Part shown: piece after piece, positions 49,598 to 62,333 of the stretch
Numbering within the stretch: position 1 is the first letter of the stretch
Layout of the letters: each line of letters begins with the position of its first letter
Assembly (NCBI RefSeq): GCF_008831285.2
Contig: NC_045138.2
Coordinates: forward strand, 12,724,571-12,788,570
Source: Nymphaea colorata
Lineage: Eukaryota > Streptophyta > Magnoliopsida > Nymphaeales > Nymphaeaceae
Direction of reading: 5' to 3'
DNA: 64,000 nt
The notes under the pieces: model-generated
Databases searched by the model: none
The model's input: the letters and a program-made list of their open reading frames with translations, nothing else
Told to the model about the DNA's origin: nothing
Made by a program: the position numbers and the translations under genes

Positions 49598-50253
49598 CAC
49601 TGTCGTGCCCACTATTACCTTTTGTTGCAGTGGAGTTAGGTAGTTATGTATTCATTTTAGTCATTTGCTTTCGCATGCTTGGTTTATGCTTTCTTCGATA
49701 TATTAATTCTGCTCAAGAATTAGCAACATGTAAGCATGAGACAATTTAATAACGCATGAAATGCACATATACAATAAGAACATGTATGTGTTTTAATGCT
49801 TTAAAACTCTTTTTTATGATGAATTAGTAGATACGAGGGAGCCTCTGTTCAAGTTTCACCGAAACCAGAATTAAAATGAACAATTTGGAGCATAAATAGG
49901 GCTTTTAGGACATCCAAGGTAGAATCATTTAAAATAATTAATTCCAAGAGTAGACCCAAACCTGGAATGTGATCTAAGCCTAGGTCCAACATGTCCTCTA
50001 GGTGGCACCAACCTTTAAGTAAATTAGTTTTAGCTGGTGAGACTAGTTAGAAATAGGTTAAAGTTAGGTACTTATATGGAATTTTGCAAAACAAAATATG
50101 AGGTTGTTAACTATAAATACCCCACAATGGGGGAGGGCTCGGCCATCTTCTCAACCCCAAAGATTCACCACCTGCCTTTCATCTCCTCTTTTTACCAACA
50201 ATTCTCCAAAGAAAACTCTCACTCATTGAGCCTCGCAATAATAGCTTGCTAGG
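49598..50253. other. Spacer with a promoter-like segment
   Basis: TATAAATA at 50112-50119 is followed by a C-rich leader-like stretch to about 50250. It may be part of an old LTR, but no partner copy or primer-binding site is seen. Confidence 0.3.
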
Positions 50254-51240
50254 GGATGCAGCCCCCTACTTTTATTGAACAAATATATCTGTACAAAAGG
50301 AAAGGATAACCCAAAAGATGAGCTATCCTTCATATAGAAAAAACATCAAAGATCAACATTATCATGCACATAAAATTACATCCCTCCATTGCTTGATGTG
50401 AGAGGTGATGAAGTAACCGAATTCGGCTGTAGGATAATCCTTTTCATCTTTGACATTGTGGTGAAAATCTTTAACCAGCATGTAGAACTCCAGCCAGTCT
50501 TTTACCTTCATAATGTTGTCATAACTTCTGGTTGAGGGCTTCCACCTTGGTGCATATGGATATGAAACCACCACATTCTTTATAATACTTGAACATCTTT
50601 TCAAACACCTCCAACTCGCCTGTGAGCACCCTGCCCCTTGAAGTCAACAAAATCGACATACAATTGGCTCCATCACTAAAATAAGAGTTACCTGCAACTC
50701 TCAATTGCCTGCCATTACAACCTGTGTGACCTCAAAGAAGAGCATGTTAGAAGGTTCTCTACACCTGTCAGAGCACATTAGGTTAGAAATAGCCCAAATG
50801 TGCACCAAGCCTTCTACCTCTTTAGGCCATTTGATACCCAAAAATGTGTCCACACATGTAGACTAAATGTCTTCTTTAATGTATCTAGTTGCAACTAATT
50901 GTTCTTCATGAGTCATCTTGTTTCAATGCCACTAGATTCACCAGCATACAACAAGAAAGGTGATTCTCCAACACACCCTCCTCCACCCGCCATGCACCTT
51001 CTTTTGCATCCACCGAATGATCTCGAATATGAAGCTGCATGTGGGAGAATAGTTGACGCCAAACTTGGCCAAGCTCCCCTCCCAAATTTGTCTGGCCACC
51101 TTGCAATGAAGAATAATATGTTGTCACTCATTGAGCCTCATTGCTGCCACCTTCTCCTTCTTCCTGGTATGATCCTATCTTGCTTCTTTTTCTTATAAGC
51201 AGTTAACTGCTAGTGCAACAGAGACTTTTCTAGGAAGTGC
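50254..51240 (-). pseudogene. LINE-like ORF2 3' remnant
   Basis: On the minus strand a zf-RVT-like phrase (ILHCKVARQIWEGSLAKFGV, about 51060-51120) is followed by IWW- and N-K-M-THEEQ-like residues, as in plant LINE C-termini. Further on, EVFEKMFKYYKECGG and VKDWLEFYMLVKDF stay partly open. TTCAATAAAAGT near 50275 may be the polyadenylation region. Broken by stops and shifts. Confidence 0.5.
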
Positions 51241-52245
51241 TTTCACATGAGGAGATTGGTCTTCTTCACCCCAGTGCAATGGTGATGCCAAAGCCAGGTA
51301 TGTCCATAGTTTTTCATGCATCATAGCTTAGTTTGCATCACTGTGGCAAAAAACATTTTTATGTTTTAAACAGCGAAGTTTTTCTTAGGTATAATCAGGT
51401 GAATTTGAAAAAGAAAATACTGTAAATTTTTTAAAAAATTAAGAAGTCCTAAAAATTAGGAAAAAGATCAAATAAGTGAGAACCTAATAGCACAAACATA
51501 AAAAAAAAAGAAAAAAATAAAAATTAGAAAATGAAAGCAAGTAGTTTGGCATTAAAAACGTGAAAAAAGATGCTTCAAATGATAAAAAAAGGAAAAAAAA
51601 AACATGAAAAGAATGCGAAAGCCCTTCCTTTTGTTTTTCTTGTTCTGGCGTTTTTTAAACGGCTCACTTATTTCTTGCATTTTATGTGTTTTTTTTTTTA
51701 AACACATTTTTTGTGACTTGCATGTAGCTGTATATTCTCATGCATATTTTGTTGATAGCTCATATTTTCTGATTTCTATCACTGCATACGCATCCAGATC
51801 CCATTTTAAATTTGATTTAACATAGGAAGTGGTTCCTAGAGCGTACTCTGAAGAGGGGTTCTGAAGGTGCAAAGTAAGTAGCAACCTCCTTGAAGCTACC
51901 AGCCGCTTTAAGATGTCAAGCATTTGTCAGCATGTTCTTCTTTGGAAGGCCTAATCATTTGATTAAAGTTTTAGTTTTTCTGTCAGATTAGGTGCTGTTT
52001 TAATCTAATTTATGCTTGTGATGATCTTTTCATCCCATGATCTTAAATTATGTCATCTTCTTTTCGGGAGAAATCTAGACTGCAATTTGCGTTTTGGATT
52101 TAATATATGTTTCTCACCAAATCATTCTTAAAATTATATCTACAAGGTTTGGATTGCAAAAAAAAAAATTAATAAATAAATTTTAATGGGTTTGTCTCAA
52201 GTGATCTGGTTTTTACCAACTTTTATATTATATATATATATATAT

Positions 52246-52276
<31 letters not shown>

Positions 52277-54042
52277 TATATATTTTGCAATGTTAAGTTT
52301 TTTTACATTCTGCAGTGCTGAAAACAGTCACAAAGTACGCATTCTGGTTACCTAATGAACTGCCACCATCGCACACCATTTATAAAACTTTTGGCGTCAT
52401 AAAATATTAAAAAAAAACACCCATAAATGGAATTGGATGGCTGATTTCAATTTTTGTAATGTATTTTTATTATATTACATTATATTATATTATATACTTT
52501 TATATAGAAAAAATGATAGATCCTAGATCACGGACAAGAACCAGATCGGTTAATTTTTTGCTACAAAAAAAGTTTAAAACAAAATAAAAACATCCAAATA
52601 GGTCCCATACAGCTGCGTCGTTACTGGACCACTCCCCCAGGCGAGCGCATATTCTCCATCTTCAGGTTCGGTGCAGCACTCGTCCTCTCCATCAGCAGCT
52701 CCTCTAGGATAGGTTCAGCATCCAAAACATAACAGCATCAAATCCAAACAATGTAATAGAAATCAATTGCTAGGGTCGTCACCAGATTTAAAAGATTACC
52801 AAACTGAGAGTGCAAGCGAGGATCCCCTCGCAGGGTGTTCAGGCGATGCACAGGAAACGTAGACGCTCGAATGTTTATAAAAAATAACTTGATACAAAAC
52901 AAGCTTCAGTTTAAGTCGTTTTTATGAAATATGGGATTTCTCCAGCATCAAAATTTCGATGTTATATAAGCCATTCAATTTTACGTCATATAAAATCTAA
53001 TTATATTAAAAATAATTAACTTAACATATGATTTCCATCAACTAATTGTTAAGATCATATCTGCGATGTTAGATCTTAAAAAATACGCCATAATTATTGT
53101 ACTTATGTTGTATTTAAGCAGTCTGGCTTTTGCCCCAAACCTAGTAATCATAGGAAGCATCATAACTGACCCCACATTCCATATTTAAAGCTGTATTTCC
53201 ATATAATGGCACAAAACTATTTCCCTGAAGACCAAAAAAATTACACGTTACGAAGAATTAACAGCTGGTTTAACCACAAGAAAGTAAAAGGACCACATAA
53301 TATACAGACCGAGTTGTTAAGGCCTGCACCCACACACTGGCGCCGCAGTCCAACTGCTGCTCAAAGACTAAGAGTTGAATATCTTCACTTAACATTTAGA
53401 CGTACTTACAACTACTCCGAGCATCCAAATTGACAATGTGGAAAAGAAAAAACAGAAGGCACAGAAATGGGCATGACGAGAGCACAATGTATTTCAAATC
53501 AGCCAAATAGAACAGGACATGTGAAGTAGATCATCGTGCTCGCAGCCTAGCACGTACCCAGAGAGTTGAAGTCGCTAAATATACAAAAAGAAGCCTGAAT
53601 GCGCTAAGAAAATAATTTCAAAGATACATCAACATCAGTTTATCAGAAGTAACCAAATTCAGGGTGGACAAAGGTGTTTACATAAAAGTCTGAAGGTATT
53701 CTGGCAATTCACTTCAACTATCGGGACAAGAAGTCCTCTTAAAGGACGAAATAAGCAATCAAAATGGCAACTCAAGTGGAACTAGCAGGCTATCTGCTTA
53801 TCCTCACAGAAAGCCCAGCTGCAAAAGAATTTCAAAAAGATACCAGAATAATAGAACTTTCAAGACTGGGAGGGAAGCCATGCTCTCTCGTGTCCCCTCT
53901 CCAGGTTCTGCTTCTGATGTTGTAATAGAAATTTCTCAATCCACCCAAGAAGGATGCAGCATTCCTGGAATATATATACATAACAATTCCTTTGAGGCCC
54001 TTCATATGAAACTAAGAAAATTTTATCATTTCCTTTCATCTT
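51241..54042. other. Spacer and GNOM 3' flank
   Basis: Holds (TA)n/(TTTA)n near 52230-52280. The part just left of 54043 should be the GNOM 3' UTR. The 75-codon plus-strand ORF at 53206 has no recognisable motif. Confidence 0.5.
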
Positions 54043-57000
54043 TTATCCTCCTCCATTTTTGTTACTTGATCCAGAAGCCAGCACACCTTCTGCAACCAAG
54101 TCAGAGTGCTGACATGCAGATGAACTGTGAACCACTGTGGTTTTGTTGTCCACTGAATGTGGTTCTTGATCTGGGAAAGTTTCTGCCAGCAAGAAAGGGG
54201 CAAATGCATTCACATGCATCCATGTCAACTCCCATAGGCTGTCACCACCTAAAGCACTTCTCTGAACAAGAACTCCTCGGTTTTTCATCACAAGAAGTAT
54301 ATTTTTTAGAATTTCAGGCACCTGCTCCTGAAGCTTATCACATCTCTTTCCTCTAATTTTAGCCTTTCCATACTTATCCATCCGTGTAAGGATACCAAGC
54401 CACATCTTACAAAAGCTAGGCAATGAAGACAGATCAACCAGCAATTGAAGAAAAACCTTGGATAACAGTTTCAGTGCTAGAACCATAGAACCTTCCATAT
54501 TTTTGTAGTCTTTAGGAGAATGCCCCTGTGCAATCTCAAGCAGGTCATCAATCAAAGTAAACACGATATGATCAAAGCAGTGCAACCATGCAGTTGGAGT
54601 GACCCCAATCCCATCCGCCGTCGTCAAGCATCGCTGAAGCAAAGATAAAGCATGGTTCCTCACCTCCTCCCTCTGTTCAAGACACACTCTCCTCAAACCT
54701 TGCACCAACTTCAGCCACATCTCCACAATATCCTGTGATACCTTAGAGGAGTCATCTCCTCCTTCTTTGGCCACTGAATGCCATTTTGCAAGGCAAGGGA
54801 GTGATTCAGCCATCAGATCCAGCGCCCTAAGAGATCTGTCTGTTAAACCAAGACGGGACTCAGCAAACTGCCTCGATGCATCCAAGCAAAGCACATAATT
54901 TGTTGGTGAGAGGTGTGCACCCTCGACCATGATAAATGTAAGCGCCTCAAACCCAGCTTCAGATGCTTCAGGATGTCGAGCTGTGATAGACAACAGTGAA
55001 CAGATGGTTCGCCAGCCAGGTTGAGACCGAATATGTGCAGCATTAGCTTTCACAAGACGCATAACTTCCTGGGTGATGTGCTCACAGTAAGCATCAGCTA
55101 CACGAGCGTCAAGCTTTAATATGAGCTGTAGGGACCTTAAGAGTTCGTCGGCCAAGTTTTCCTTATACGGAAGCAGCCTTTGGCAGATACGCAGGAGTCC
55201 AAAAACAGCCTTCTCAACAAGAGCACAAGGCATCACTGTTGACTGTACAATACTGGCTATATGTTCATAAACACCTTGCCAAAGAAGAACAATTCGGTCG
55301 CGGTTGTTCAATGTGATGGCAATCAGCAACTCCAAGCAAAATACTGCAGTGTCTTCATCCTCAGGTGATGGATTCCCTTTCTGAGGCCTACCAGCTGCCC
55401 ATATAAGGGCCCTAGCAAGCTGCAAGAGTGAATCTGCTTGCAAGAATTTACTTTCAGTAAAAATGCTATCAATATGACATGTCTGGATTGTCTGAAGAGT
55501 GCGTTGATGAGCAGCAAGCTGCTGTTCAGTAGGTTGTGACCTGGGTTCTTCTGTGTCAAGTGACAACAATTGACTAAATCTACCCATCAAACCTGCAGAT
55601 CTTCGAGGCGTACCCATTGGTGTCATATGGGACACTGATACAGCACCAGGGGCAGGTTTCCCATGGCTAGAATCTGTAGACACCTCTGAATCATCTGCTG
55701 CATCACTGGCAACTCGAGCAGGCAAAAGCCCAAGCTTGTGCAATCTCAAGATGCAATCAAGGATGTTTCTCCAACCACTGCGTATGTAATCACCAAATCG
55801 ATTAGCGATAGTGAAGACAGTAACAGTTGCCATCCTTGCTTTAGTATCATCACCAAATGCAATAACTGGTTCCTCAGATGACAGAGGATTTAAAAGTGTT
55901 GTGGATTTGCAAAGAGAAACAACCAAATCATCCAATACATCTTCAAGATGGTGGCACGCAGAGATCTTTGCTACTGCCAAAAAGCCTTCAACACACATGT
56001 GGAAGACCTCTTCATGTTGTGCATGTTCAAACACAACTGAAATGGCTGCAATGGTAGGGCCAGACATGATTGCAAACATATCATGATCAAGAAATGCTCT
56101 CGAGTCACAGGTGATATAGGGGGCAGTCGTCTTCGATTTCCTCATGAGATCAATCCAACGACTAGGAGTCATCTCCGGAAAGCCAGCTCCTTGTTCTGGA
56201 GTTGTACGAATTTCATTTTTGCAGATCGAATGATACAGATCAGAGAGAAACTCTCTAGGAAGGTCTCTACCACCATTAATAGTTCGATTGTTTCGTATAA
56301 AATCCTCTTCTGTCATTTTCTTCTTCACCTGAACATTGTGTTGATCTGTATTAAGCATTATGATAGAATATGACAAGACTAGAGCAGCATCTTTGTCTGC
56401 AAGAACATAGGGTGATTGCTCATAATATCTTTCGGAGAATGCCTCAAGCACCCTCTGTATCTTCTGTGATTCTCCTGGCAATCTGAAAGTTTCCAAAAAC
56501 AGCCTTAGAGCAGTATCCAAGTTCATTTCCTGGAAATCAAAAGTCCGAGCAAATTCATGCAGCACCTGTACACAGAAATCATCGTGATTTCCCAAAAAGT
56601 CGCCAACAAGACTCTTATCCAATCCAGCTGTGTACCTGAAAAAGCAAGCCACGCTTTGAGGATCAAGCTTATCGGGCAATAAATGTGTCCCTTGGAGGAA
56701 CTCTAGCCCTTTCTTAGGATCCCTGTTAAAATGGTTTGCTCCAATCATCAGCTTCCTCTTGATATATTTTCTGCGGCGCACAAATTTGACCCAATAATTA
56801 GGATCATTATAGCTTTCACACTTAACAGTCCAAAATGCTGTGTACTCTTCCAGGTCACTCACTGGGCCGTGGCCCAAAGCAGGAGATGCAGAGCTAATCC
56901 TTTCAGCCATGCCCTGAATGACAGCAATTAACCCTTCCAAGGCAAGGACATGCATGGCAGAAAGCGGACAGTTGACAGGAAATGCACTCTTTGATAGCAA

Positions 57001-58531
57001 GTTAGCAAGATCTTCAAACACATTACTGCACGTTATGTCACAATCAAGGTTTGCGTACATCTCTGCCATGAAATTCGGCTGCCTGCAGAAGTCAACAAGA
57101 GCTTCCATTATGACTTCCTGCTGCTGGAATGTAGCTCCATATCTGCTCTGTGTGAGTCTCAGTACAACACATGAAAAGAAAGCTTCAAGCTGAAGCTTCA
57201 GTTCCTCCCTCAAATGTAGGTACAAGTTCAGCACAATGCTGCAGACCATTGACAAAATTAGTGGACTCATTGACAAACCAAACTGCATCAAGTTCCGAAA
57301 AAGCTCATCCTGCACCAATGCCAACAGTTTTGGGTGCTGACGTATAGACAACCCTCCCAATTCTATAGCAGAATTGATTAAGCCCAGAGCAAAAAGTGGG
57401 ACATCTTCATCAAATGCTATTGGGTTTGACTGTGGCCCCACGCCAACATGCTCACCTATATTCAAAAGTGAACACATGAAATGAAATATCTCAACCATGC
57501 AGGGAATCCCATAGGGTTCATTCATAAGATGCATATCATTTGGTGACTCCAAGTTATTGGCAATCTCCATAGAGTTATCATCTACCAGACTGGATGCTGG
57601 AACCACTGAAGCATTTGAAGGGAAAGACATAGAAACAAGTGGGACATCAGGTTCAAGGTTCCCATTCCCATTATCACGGGACTTATTCCCAAAGCTGTAG
57701 TCCTTTTCATGCCCATCCACCTGCAAAAAGAAAAATGGTTAGCATTTTCAAGAAAATATTGAAGACTTGCATAAAAATTGTGTTCCTTACAAGAGCATCT
57801 GGATTGTGACGAGATCCCTCTTTACTAGCCAAGGTAGACTCCAAGTGCCCAATATCCGGTAAATGAGAAAATATACACCTGACAAGCTCGTGCATGGTGT
57901 GGCGGGCTATCCTCTGAAGCAACTCACCCTTTGTGCCAGCTTGATGGACCACACGGAAACACGTGTTCACTATAGTGCAGACATGTTGATTGTGCAACAT
58001 AACTGATGCTTTACTTTTCATGCAGGCAAGAAGAACTTGGAGAATCTTCATCAACACGACTTCTTCAGATGCTGGGTCAGTCACCTCAAACCGGCAGCTG
58101 GTCACAGCGTCCACTACCATATGCATTGCTTCTTCCACGTTTACGGTACTTAGATCAAAAATCTCCAAAGTCAAAATCTTGTATACGGAAGATAAGGCCA
58201 CCCCTGTGATTGGTGCACCAGTCTCATCTGATCGAATCACATCTAAAAATGGCTTAAGGTACGTGGTTGGATTAATCGTCTGCCACTGCTGTTGCCATGA
58301 AAAGATCTGCTTCCGAAGTGCCTTTAGTGAATAAACAAGAGCATGCTCTGATTGATCATCACCAGTCATATAACGACCGCCCCATCGTACATTTCTCCTC
58401 ATGACAGCCAAAACAGCACCCACCTCTGAATTTACCATGCAGGCCAAGGCTGCTCTTTTTGATGAACATTCATTATCCTCTGGTTCTTCGGCAATTGCAT
58501 TAATTTCTGTCTGCATCTTCGGGCGCCCCAT
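54043..58531 (-). CDS. GNOM: ARF-GEF of the GBF1/GNOM type
   Basis: Large guanine-nucleotide exchange factor that loads GTP on ARF1-class GTPases at Golgi/endosomal membranes; Arabidopsis GNOM supports PIN auxin-carrier recycling. Two coding exons, 57791-58531 and 54043-57720, spliced GT-AG in phase (DAL/VDGHEK), give 1472 residues (GNOM has 1451). The start MGRPKMQTEI aligns with the conserved GNOM start. Domains: DCB (1-247), HUS with the box NLDCD near 471, Sec7 about 565-755 with the catalytic Glu in RLPGESQK (residue 664, matching Glu658 of GNOM), then HDS regions, ending GSSNKNGGG. The residue matching GNOM Met696 is Met702 (YSIIMLNTD), so the protein should be brefeldin-sensitive. No break is seen. 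Confidence 0.97.
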
Positions 58532-58563
58532 TTTGAAGCAACGTGTAGCAGAAATTTCAAATC

Positions 58564-59589
58564 CCTTCAACCCCAGCGACAACAGCAACAGAAAAAATGC
58601 ATGAAGCCTACATCAACGAAGCATTTCTGGCAAGAAATGCAGTATACCTAGACGAGGGAGAATCCCATTGTTTCTCATGGATGCAGAATTATAAGTTATG
58701 TCTGATAAGAACATCAAACGCTGTTATTGTTGATACCAAGCCCTACAGCAAATTTAAAGAACAGAATTACCAAAAGCTCAATAAAGCGAGATTTGACAAT
58801 CAATATCAACACCTAATAAGCCAGTATCTACAAAGTAATAGATCTATTTACTCCTCAAAGAACAAAAGTTCGGTCTAGTAAAAAGGCAGCAGAACAAAAT
58901 TCATCCCTCAAAGGATCACCTGATTATGGAGGAACCACAAGATTTTTGAAAGTGAAGCTACAATCAACTAAGCAAGAAGCTAGTCATGGTCAATCATTAG
59001 AACAAAGTCGATGCCTCCAAGAGTTTTCAATATCCCAAAACACATGTCAATTGAGCTCCTCATCAAATATCGAGGAAGTTCAACCAATGGTGAAGCGACG
59101 GAGCAAGATTGCAACATCGAAATATAGATGCTCCCAAATTTTTTCCTCGTCACCGCCGAATCACAGAACTTAAGAAAGTAACCGATTTAAGGGTCGATCC
59201 AACACGTTCAAAAATCGCGACAAAGGTTTGAGTTTTGGGAAAAAATTAATAGTAATGGAACAAACATCAGTCGACTTTGGAATTCAACAATTTCCCAAGA
59301 TTCGACCCGATCGTAAAGCTCCAAAAGAAAGAGAAACAGGATGAAGAAACACCGTAAAACACGAATCCTACAAACACCAGTAAGGAGAAAAAAAAAACTC
59401 CAATGATCCCCCTGCACTCAAGAGATATGAACCCAAAAGGACAAGAAAATACCAATACATCTGCCACGAAACATAATCAACGCAAAATTAAACCGCATTT
59501 CTTGGAAACCGAGTTGATCGAAACCCTAACTGATCAAAGCACCTACGCAGCACACTAGATTCTAAACCACAGCGTTAGATCCGGCGTAC
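58564..59589 (-). other. Predicted GNOM leader intron
   Basis: A GT donor (59589-59588, GATGAG/GTACGC) and an AG acceptor (58566-58565) bracket about 1.0 kb of non-coding sequence; the intron proper is 58565-59589. Arabidopsis GNOM also has a leader intron, from memory. Splicing here is predicted, not shown. Confidence 0.55.
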
Positions 59590-59680
59590 CTCATCCATAG
59601 GGATCAGGGCTGGGGCTAGGGTTTGACGCACAGAGACACAGCCAGAGAGAGGGAGAGAAACTTTCGCTCCTTCTCCCGTT
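59590..59680 (-). promoter_or_regulatory. Predicted GNOM leader exon
   Basis: Contains AAACCCTAGCC, common in plant leaders, and an ATG at 59598 three codons before the donor. If joined to the acceptor at 58564 this ATG is in frame with the GNOM start. The 5' border is unknown. Confidence 0.45.
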
Positions 59681-60040
59681 TCTCTTTTGCAGGAAAGAGA
59701 ACGCCTATCAAATTGGCACTTGAATAGTCAAACTTTCTTCCTGATTTAAAGCGCTTTATCAAAAGCGATTTCTTCAGCAGATCCGGTCCGTGTTCACATA
59801 TAGATCCAGTTATCAAGAACTAAACCACGCAAAATGTGTTTACCAGAGAAGTCAAGATCGAGCTTCGACCTGGCATCTAAAGCACCACCCGAGTGAAGGC
59901 CAGCTTCGGTCAGGAACGGCCGAAAAGAAGGAAAGCTCGGACGTCCAACTGATATTTGGGTTTGGACTTGCGCCCTCCAATTAGTATCCAATTCGTGATA
60001 AGTGTAGTAATATAGAATTCACGTCGACCTCAATCTCCTC
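59681..60040 (-). promoter_or_regulatory. GNOM upstream region
   Basis: Lies before the predicted leader exon and presumably contains the promoter. No TATA box could be assigned. Short ORFs on both strands look like chance. Confidence 0.35.
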
Positions 60041-60043
60041 TCC

Positions 60044-60200
60044 TAGGGGCGGAGGTAGCGGGGTTTTATGGGGGGTATGCCCCCACAAAGTTCATTCTAT
60101 TCTTTGAAACCTTAATGTTAAAACTAGGTGAACTTTGGTCCATTTATATCATGTAACCCCACCAGATCCAGAGCACCCTCCTATCATCAATTAAAATTTT
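60044..60200 (+). mobile_element. End of a hAT-like element (fragment)
   Basis: Starts TAGGGGCGGAGGTAG, related to the end at 12222. The opposite end is not recognised within the window, so the extent is a guess. Confidence 0.35.
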
Positions 60201-60212
60201 GTTTACCCTTAT

Positions 60213-60575
60213 GGCCTGTTTGGTAGGAGGGAAAGGGAGGGAAAGGAATGGATGGAAAAGGAGGGAAAGGAAAGGGAAAGGAAGAGAAAGGGAAGGGAAT
60301 GGAAAGGAATGGAAAGAGTTGATTAAAAAAGTTGTTTGGATAGAAAAGGAAGGGAAAGGAATGAAATAAAAAAAAAAGACTAAATAGCACATGGATTTAG
60401 AAATAGGTGAAAGAAAAGGAGGGGTAGTGTGGGAACAAAAAACTTTTCCACTTACTTTCTTTCCTTTCCTTCCCAATCCGTCCGATTTGGGAGGGGAGGG
60501 ATTTACACTAAACAATCCATCCATTTCTTTTCCTTTCCTTTCCTTTCCTTTCCCTCCCCTTGCAACCAAACACGC
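60213..60575. mobile_element. Polypurine/polypyrimidine foldback element
   Basis: The left end GGCCTGTTTGGTAGGAGGGA is inverted to a right end whose reverse complement is GCGTGTTTGGTTGCAAGGGG. The left arm is GGAAA/GGGAA repeats, the right arm its pyrimidine complement, so the whole can form one hairpin. No target duplication was found. Ser/Phe/Pro-rich ORFs through it are artefacts of the base composition. Confidence 0.6.
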
Positions 60576-61785
60576 TTTGCCCCTTTCCCTCCTTTCTACC
60601 GTTTGCAGTCCAGAAAAACAGTGCCCACATAATTGAACCGACAAGCAAACTTTCATTGGTTCACCAGTCCAACCAATTATACTACGCCTTTCATAGTAGA
60701 CTTTAGTACTTGCCTAGGGTAATTTTAAACGTAAAATTAGGAACTTACGCAGCTTGATTTCTACTAATGGAACCACAGTAACAGCAAATCTTATTTGGGA
60801 GGGAGATATGATTGTAGAAAAGACAGGTTTTTATTACATAAGTGCATGTGTTCTTGGATGTTTTGAGGGAAAAGCGAGACACAATGGTGGATGGGTCTGC
60901 AACCTGCATTTGATTCATCACCCACTCCATGGAATAATTGAGTTCCTCTATTATACAAGTTTGCTGAACACACGCTTATAATTTGCCCATGCAAGGTTTA
61001 CATCATCCAAAAATTGTGGTTTTTTATCAAAAGTATAAAAGGACTGGAGTTTTAGATTCCCACTTGAGTTGGGTGATTAGGAGTATCTCATCCTACCGTC
61101 CAACAAGGGAGCCAAAGCCTATACCCTTTCCTCTGATTCTCTTAAAGTACCAGACCTGCTTTTAGTGTCTTAGAATTTCCACTAAAGCTAATAGCATGAC
61201 ATTAAATTTATTAACATACTCGCCCATTGACTTTATGCAAACAAACCGCATGTATGACCAACTTTAGCCATGTTTGTATAATGACCCCTCATTTTCACTT
61301 TGTTATGATTTGTAATAAATTAGGTCTTAGACCACTAGGTTAGGGACAAAAAACTAACTATTTGAATGCAAACATTCAGGGTTTTTTTTTAATTTTTTTT
61401 TGTGATCTAACCTTATGTAGATATAATCTCAATAATATATTGAAGGGAAACATACATTAAGTTAATCGTTTTTTTATTTTGATTGTATTTTTATACATCA
61501 AAATTTTGATCATGGAGAAATCTTCATTTTTCGTAAAAACAACATAAACTAAAGCAAGTTTTATACCGAATTAGATTTTATAAACATATTTTGATGCTTT
61601 TATTTTGTTCAAAATAATATGTTAACAAAAACTTAAATGTCTAGTTTTTATCGATGACCTAGAGGTTTAGGATCTACCAATTTCCAAATCCGATACATCA
61701 TCACCTTTCATGATACCTAGCGGTTTAGGATCTACCAATTTCCCAAATCCGATACATCCTCACCTTTCATGATACTTCGCTTCAT
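60576..61785. other. Spacer with a short tandem duplication
   Basis: A unit of about 58 bp starting GGTTTAGGATCTACCAATTT occurs at 61664 and 61722. The rest is AT-rich, nothing recognised. Confidence 0.5.
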
Positions 61786-62130
61786 AATGGCCACTATGTT
61801 ACAGTGGTACGCCTCTTTGGGTGGAGTACCCGTAACGGTACACTGGTACAATGGTATCGGTATGGCGGCATGGCCCGGTATGTTTGGATCTGGATTCGGG
61901 TCAGAATTAGATCCAAAATATATTATAACCTCAAAAGTTTTGTTTTTGTTTCTTTTTTTTATTTATGAGATTATCTATGGATTTATGAAAGGAATGTGAT
62001 GATATCATTTGATTTTTTTAATTTTTTGAATTAAAAATATATAATAATATATAATATTCACCATACCACCATACCAAGATTTACAAAAATGCTGTACCAG
62101 TACCCGTACCATTGTGACATAGAATGACCA
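61786..62130. mobile_element. 329-bp hAT-like MITE with 8-bp duplication
   Basis: The element at 61794-62122 has terminal inverted repeats CTATGTTACAGTGGTACG and CTATGTCACAATGGTACG (two mismatches in 18). Flanking octamers are AATGGCCA (61786-61793) and AATGACCA (62123-62130). The subterminal parts are rich in GGTAC/GTACC, like the split element at 16467-22116. No coding capacity. Confidence 0.8.
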
Positions 62131-62293
62131 TTCATTTTCACGGTCTAAACTAAGTCCTATCCATCATTCACCATGCATCCCTCGGATGACCCTTTGTAAG
62201 GATTTATTGTTTTTACTCCATTATCGTTCATCATGAATCCCTTACCCCAACAAGCTTAAAAGCCTTTTAGAGGGTGGTGAGTGTTGGCAGAGC

Positions 62294-62333
<40 letters not shown>

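Noticed and set aside
53206-53433. 75-codon plus-strand ORF with HWRRSPTAAQRLR
   Set aside because: Starts with ATG but has no recognised motif, no splice support, and lies in the GNOM 3' flank. Likely chance.
53880-54356. 158-codon plus-strand ORF at the GNOM 3' end
   Set aside because: Antisense to the conserved GNOM C-terminus, with no own similarity.
58531-58588. Extra 19 residues upstream of the GNOM start (open frame to 58588)
   Set aside because: The first codon of that extension is TTG, not ATG, and MGRPK matches the conserved GNOM start. The spliced leader ATG at 59598 is a separate possibility.
60144-60656. 170-codon Ser/Pro/Phe-rich ORF
   Set aside because: It arises from the polypurine/polypyrimidine arms; composition explains the open frame.
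62295-62330. Run of about 36 A as a LINE or processed-gene tail
   Set aside because: No retrotransposed coding sequence precedes it and no target duplication was found; treated as a simple repeat.
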